Assembly (NCBI GenBank): GCA_039908525.1
Contig: JAMOAY010000001.1
Span: 124,001-188,000 of the forward strand
Origin: Magnetaquicoccus sp039908525
GTDB lineage: Bacteria; Pseudomonadota; Magnetococcia; Magnetococcales; Magnetaquicoccaceae
Direction: 5' to 3'
DNA length: 64,000 nt
The notes beneath the pieces are model-generated. The model was not told the origin of the DNA, searched no databases, and saw nothing but the letters and a program-made list of their open reading frames with translations. Positions 62,104 to 64,000 of the stretch are shown piece by piece. Within the stretch, counting starts at the first letter, position 1. Every line of letters starts with the position of its first letter. The translations under genes and the position numbers were made by a program.

Positions 62104-64000
62104 GAAGGTAGTCCTGAATGTCCACACTGTCCAACTGCTCCGGCATCAAATACTGCTCGGCATACCGTTGATACACCCCGCTGGTCAAAAACAGCGCAAA
62201 CAGATCCGCATCGATCTGCTGTCTGTCACGCATGCCGCGCATGATGGCCAACGCCTCACTCAAACGCTTGGGCTCCTTGTAGGGACGATCGGCCGCCGTC
62301 AGCGCCTCGAAAATATCGGCGATGGCCAACATGCGCGCCTGGACCGACATCTCCGACCTGGTCAAACGGCGGGGGTAGCCGGTACCGATCATGGTTTCAT
62401 GGTGGCCGCCGGCTATCTCCGGGATCTGCGCCAGATGTTTGGGGAACGGCAATTGCCCCAGCATGATGATGGTGAGAATGGCGTGCTCGTTGACCTTGAA
62501 CCGCTCCTCTTCGGTCAGGGTACCCTGAGAGACACGCAAATTGTACAACTCTCCCCGGTTGTACAGCAGGGTGGGCCGCGGAATCCGAATCCCATACTTC
62601 TCCATCAGGTCGGTGGCATCCCCCGGGTCACGCGGGAACAGGTGCTCCGGTTTGTCATCCAGCAACCGCTCCCAGGCGGGTAACATCTGCCCGGGCAGAT
62701 GATCCAACCGTTTCCGCTCGCCATACGAGAGTCCCAACCGATCGTCAAAGTGACGTTCCCAGGTGCGTGCGCCAATCTGTTCCAGGCGTGCAATCTGCTC
62801 AGGGGTCATAAACTCCCCACCCACATTGCACCGGGCGACAAAAGCAAACTCCTCCTCCAACACCGCAAACGCTTCCGTCATACGCCTGTGCAACCATTCC
62901 GGATCCTGCCCGCCTGTCAGCAAGGCCTGCTGGTATTCGATGGTAATGTCACGATGCAACACCTCAAAACGGGTACGAATTTCGTGGATTCGATTGTGGA
63001 TGGCCTCCAGCTTGGTCGCCTTGTCCACCACATACTCGGGCGTAGCCACCTTGCCACAATCGTGCAACCAGGCTGCCAGACGAAAGGCATGGTGCTCCTC
63101 GGCGCTCATGGCAGCCTCTGCAAACGCCCCCTGCTTTGTCTCACACATCGCTTCTGCCAGCAGGCGGCAGAGCTCCGGCACCCGCGCGCAATGGCCGCCG
63201 GTGTAGGGGGATTTGGCATCGGTGGCGGCGGCCATGAGCATGATGATGGACTCCATCAGGCGCTCCTGGGCGGTGACCAGGCTGCTGTTGTCCAGGGCCA
63301 CGGCCGCCTGGGAGGCCAGGGATTCCACAAAATGCACCCTTCTCCGGGAAAAAGGCACCACGGCGCCACTCTCCGCATGCCGGGCGTTGATCAACAGCAG
63401 AACACCCCGCACATCCCCCTGACGGAACTTCAAGGGGACCGAGAGCAGAGAGATCGATCGATACCGATGTTTTTCATCCAGGGCGTGGAGACAGGAAAAA
63501 TCAAACGCCACATCTTCATAACTGTGGCCGACCTGAATGGTCTGTTCGACAAGCAGGGTATGGGTCAGCAGATTGCGGGGATCCGCCTGGCCGGTGGCGG
63601 GATCCCGAATGGGGACAGGCGACTGGTAGAGGTTTCGGCCCGTTCTGTCTGCCAGACAGATATGCAAAGATTCTATGACAATGATTTCACAGTGCAACAC
63701 ATCCTCTTCGTCACGGAGAAAAAGCATGCCACCGTCGGCCTGGGCCAGGGAGCGTGCCCCCTGCAGGATCATCTCCATGAAACGGGCCTGGTCGTGCTCC
63801 TGGGAGAGGGCGATCCCCAACCCCACCAACTGCTCCAGCTTGTCCTGGGCTGCCATCAGCTCGCTGGTGCGCGCCTTGACCTGCTCCTCCAGGATGTCGG
63901 CATGCCGACCCAGTTGGTCGTGGGCCTTTTCCAGCTCGATCTGCTGCAACTTCAAGCGGGCACTGGTCCGTTTCAGCGCCTCCTCGCTGCGGTCGCCCAT
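62084..64000 (-). CDS. GAF and HD-GYP domain protein, possibly incomplete at the window edge
   Basis: A coiled coil (EEALKRTSARLKLQQIELEK and on) precedes a GAF domain (about 60-235; ADGGMLFLRDEEDVL, then SLLSVPLKFRQGDVRGVLLL). The HD half has GGHCARVPELCRLLAEAM and LHDCGKVATPEYVVDK (H313, D314). The GYP half (about 490-610) has HHETMIGTGYPRRLTRSEMS and ARMLAIADIFEALTAADRPY. About 165 extra residues separate the two halves compared with the usual compact HD-GYP domain. Probably a c-di-GMP or cyclic dinucleotide phosphodiesterase. An ATG lies exactly at base 64000, so the true start may be here or beyond the window. Confidence 0.88.
   Translation of the reverse strand: MGDRSEEALKRTSARLKLQQIELEKAHDQLGRHADILEEQVKARTSELMAAQDKLEQLVGLGIALSQEHDQARFMEMILQGARSLAQADGGMLFLRDEEDVLHCEIIVIESLHICLADRTGRNLYQSPVPIRDPATGQADPRNLLTHTLLVEQTIQVGHSYEDVAFDFSCLHALDEKHRYRSISLLSVPLKFRQGDVRGVLLLINARHAESGAVVPFSRRRVHFVESLASQAAVALDNSSLVTAQERLMESIIMLMAAATDAKSPYTGGHCARVPELCRLLAEAMCETKQGAFAEAAMSAEEHHAFRLAAWLHDCGKVATPEYVVDKATKLEAIHNRIHEIRTRFEVLHRDITIEYQQALLTGGQDPEWLHRRMTEAFAVLEEEFAFVARCNVGGEFMTPEQIARLEQIGARTWERHFDDRLGLSYGERKRLDHLPGQMLPAWERLLDDKPEHLFPRDPGDATDLMEKYGIRIPRPTLLYNRGELYNLRVSQGTLTEEERFKVNEHAILTIIMLGQLPFPKHLAQIPEIAGGHHETMIGTGYPRRLTRSEMSVQARMLAIADIFEALTAADRPYKEPKRLSEALAIMRGMRDRQQIDADLFALFLTSGVYQRYAEQYLMPEQLDSVDIQDYLPTPPPP

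Overview
The window is gene-dense, GC-rich DNA from a motile, flagellated Gram-negative bacterium. Lipid A genes (waaA, lpxK), an outer-membrane porin, a SPOR-domain protein and cell-wall recycling genes (amgK, murU) support Gram-negative. Many partner-switching regulators, c-di-GMP enzymes, a large hybrid kinase and a fused glycyl-tRNA synthetase point to a deep-branching proteobacterium, possibly of the Magnetococcales type. That placement is inference: the window holds no rRNA and no magnetosome gene.

Layout. 0-4.2 kb (+): riboflavin operon ribE(partial)-ribBA-ribH with nusB and thiL. 4.2-11.8 kb (-): flagellar operon fliK-flgD-flgE-fliL-fliM-fliN-fliO-fliP, with a sigma-54-type promoter in front of fliK. 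12-13.5 kb (-): nitronate monooxygenase-like protein and an unknown gene. 14.1-17.4 kb (+): an HsbA/HsbR-like partner switch and a CBS protein. 17.5-28 kb (-): membrane protease, geranylgeranyl-reductase-like flavoprotein, cNMP-binding/degenerate GGDEF protein, glnB-cimA-lysC, a PCMT homologue, murU-amgK-tsaE and a CBS protein. 28.0-31.2 kb (+): a small membrane protein, then a damaged type I methylation locus, hsdM-HI0074-like-(nucleotidyltransferase/HsdS chimera), without hsdR. 31.3-38.5 kb: GAF/ATPase regulator, prmA, an OprP-type porin divergent from a PhnD-like gene, and siaA-siaB-siaC. 38.8-48.9 kb: two DUF1640-type paralogues in inverted orientation flank tRNA-Phe, a small unknown gene, two SUMF1-domain proteins, a 1430-residue hybrid kinase and a REC-GGDEF-EAL protein. 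49-56 kb: ppdK, tRNA-Leu, a Sel1-repeat protein and the glyQ-glyS fusion. 56-64 kb: waaA-lpxK, a Trm112-like gene, argS, a SPOR protein and a GAF/HD-GYP protein that reaches the right edge.

The recurring theme is control of motility and surface behaviour: flagellar genes, two phosphatase/kinase/antagonist switches (Hsb-like and Sia-like), a GAF-ATPase of the anti-sigma kinase type, and c-di-GMP synthesis and degradation proteins. A family of GC-rich multi-hairpin repeats occupies at least six intergenic spaces. No IS element, prophage, CRISPR array or complete restriction system was seen.
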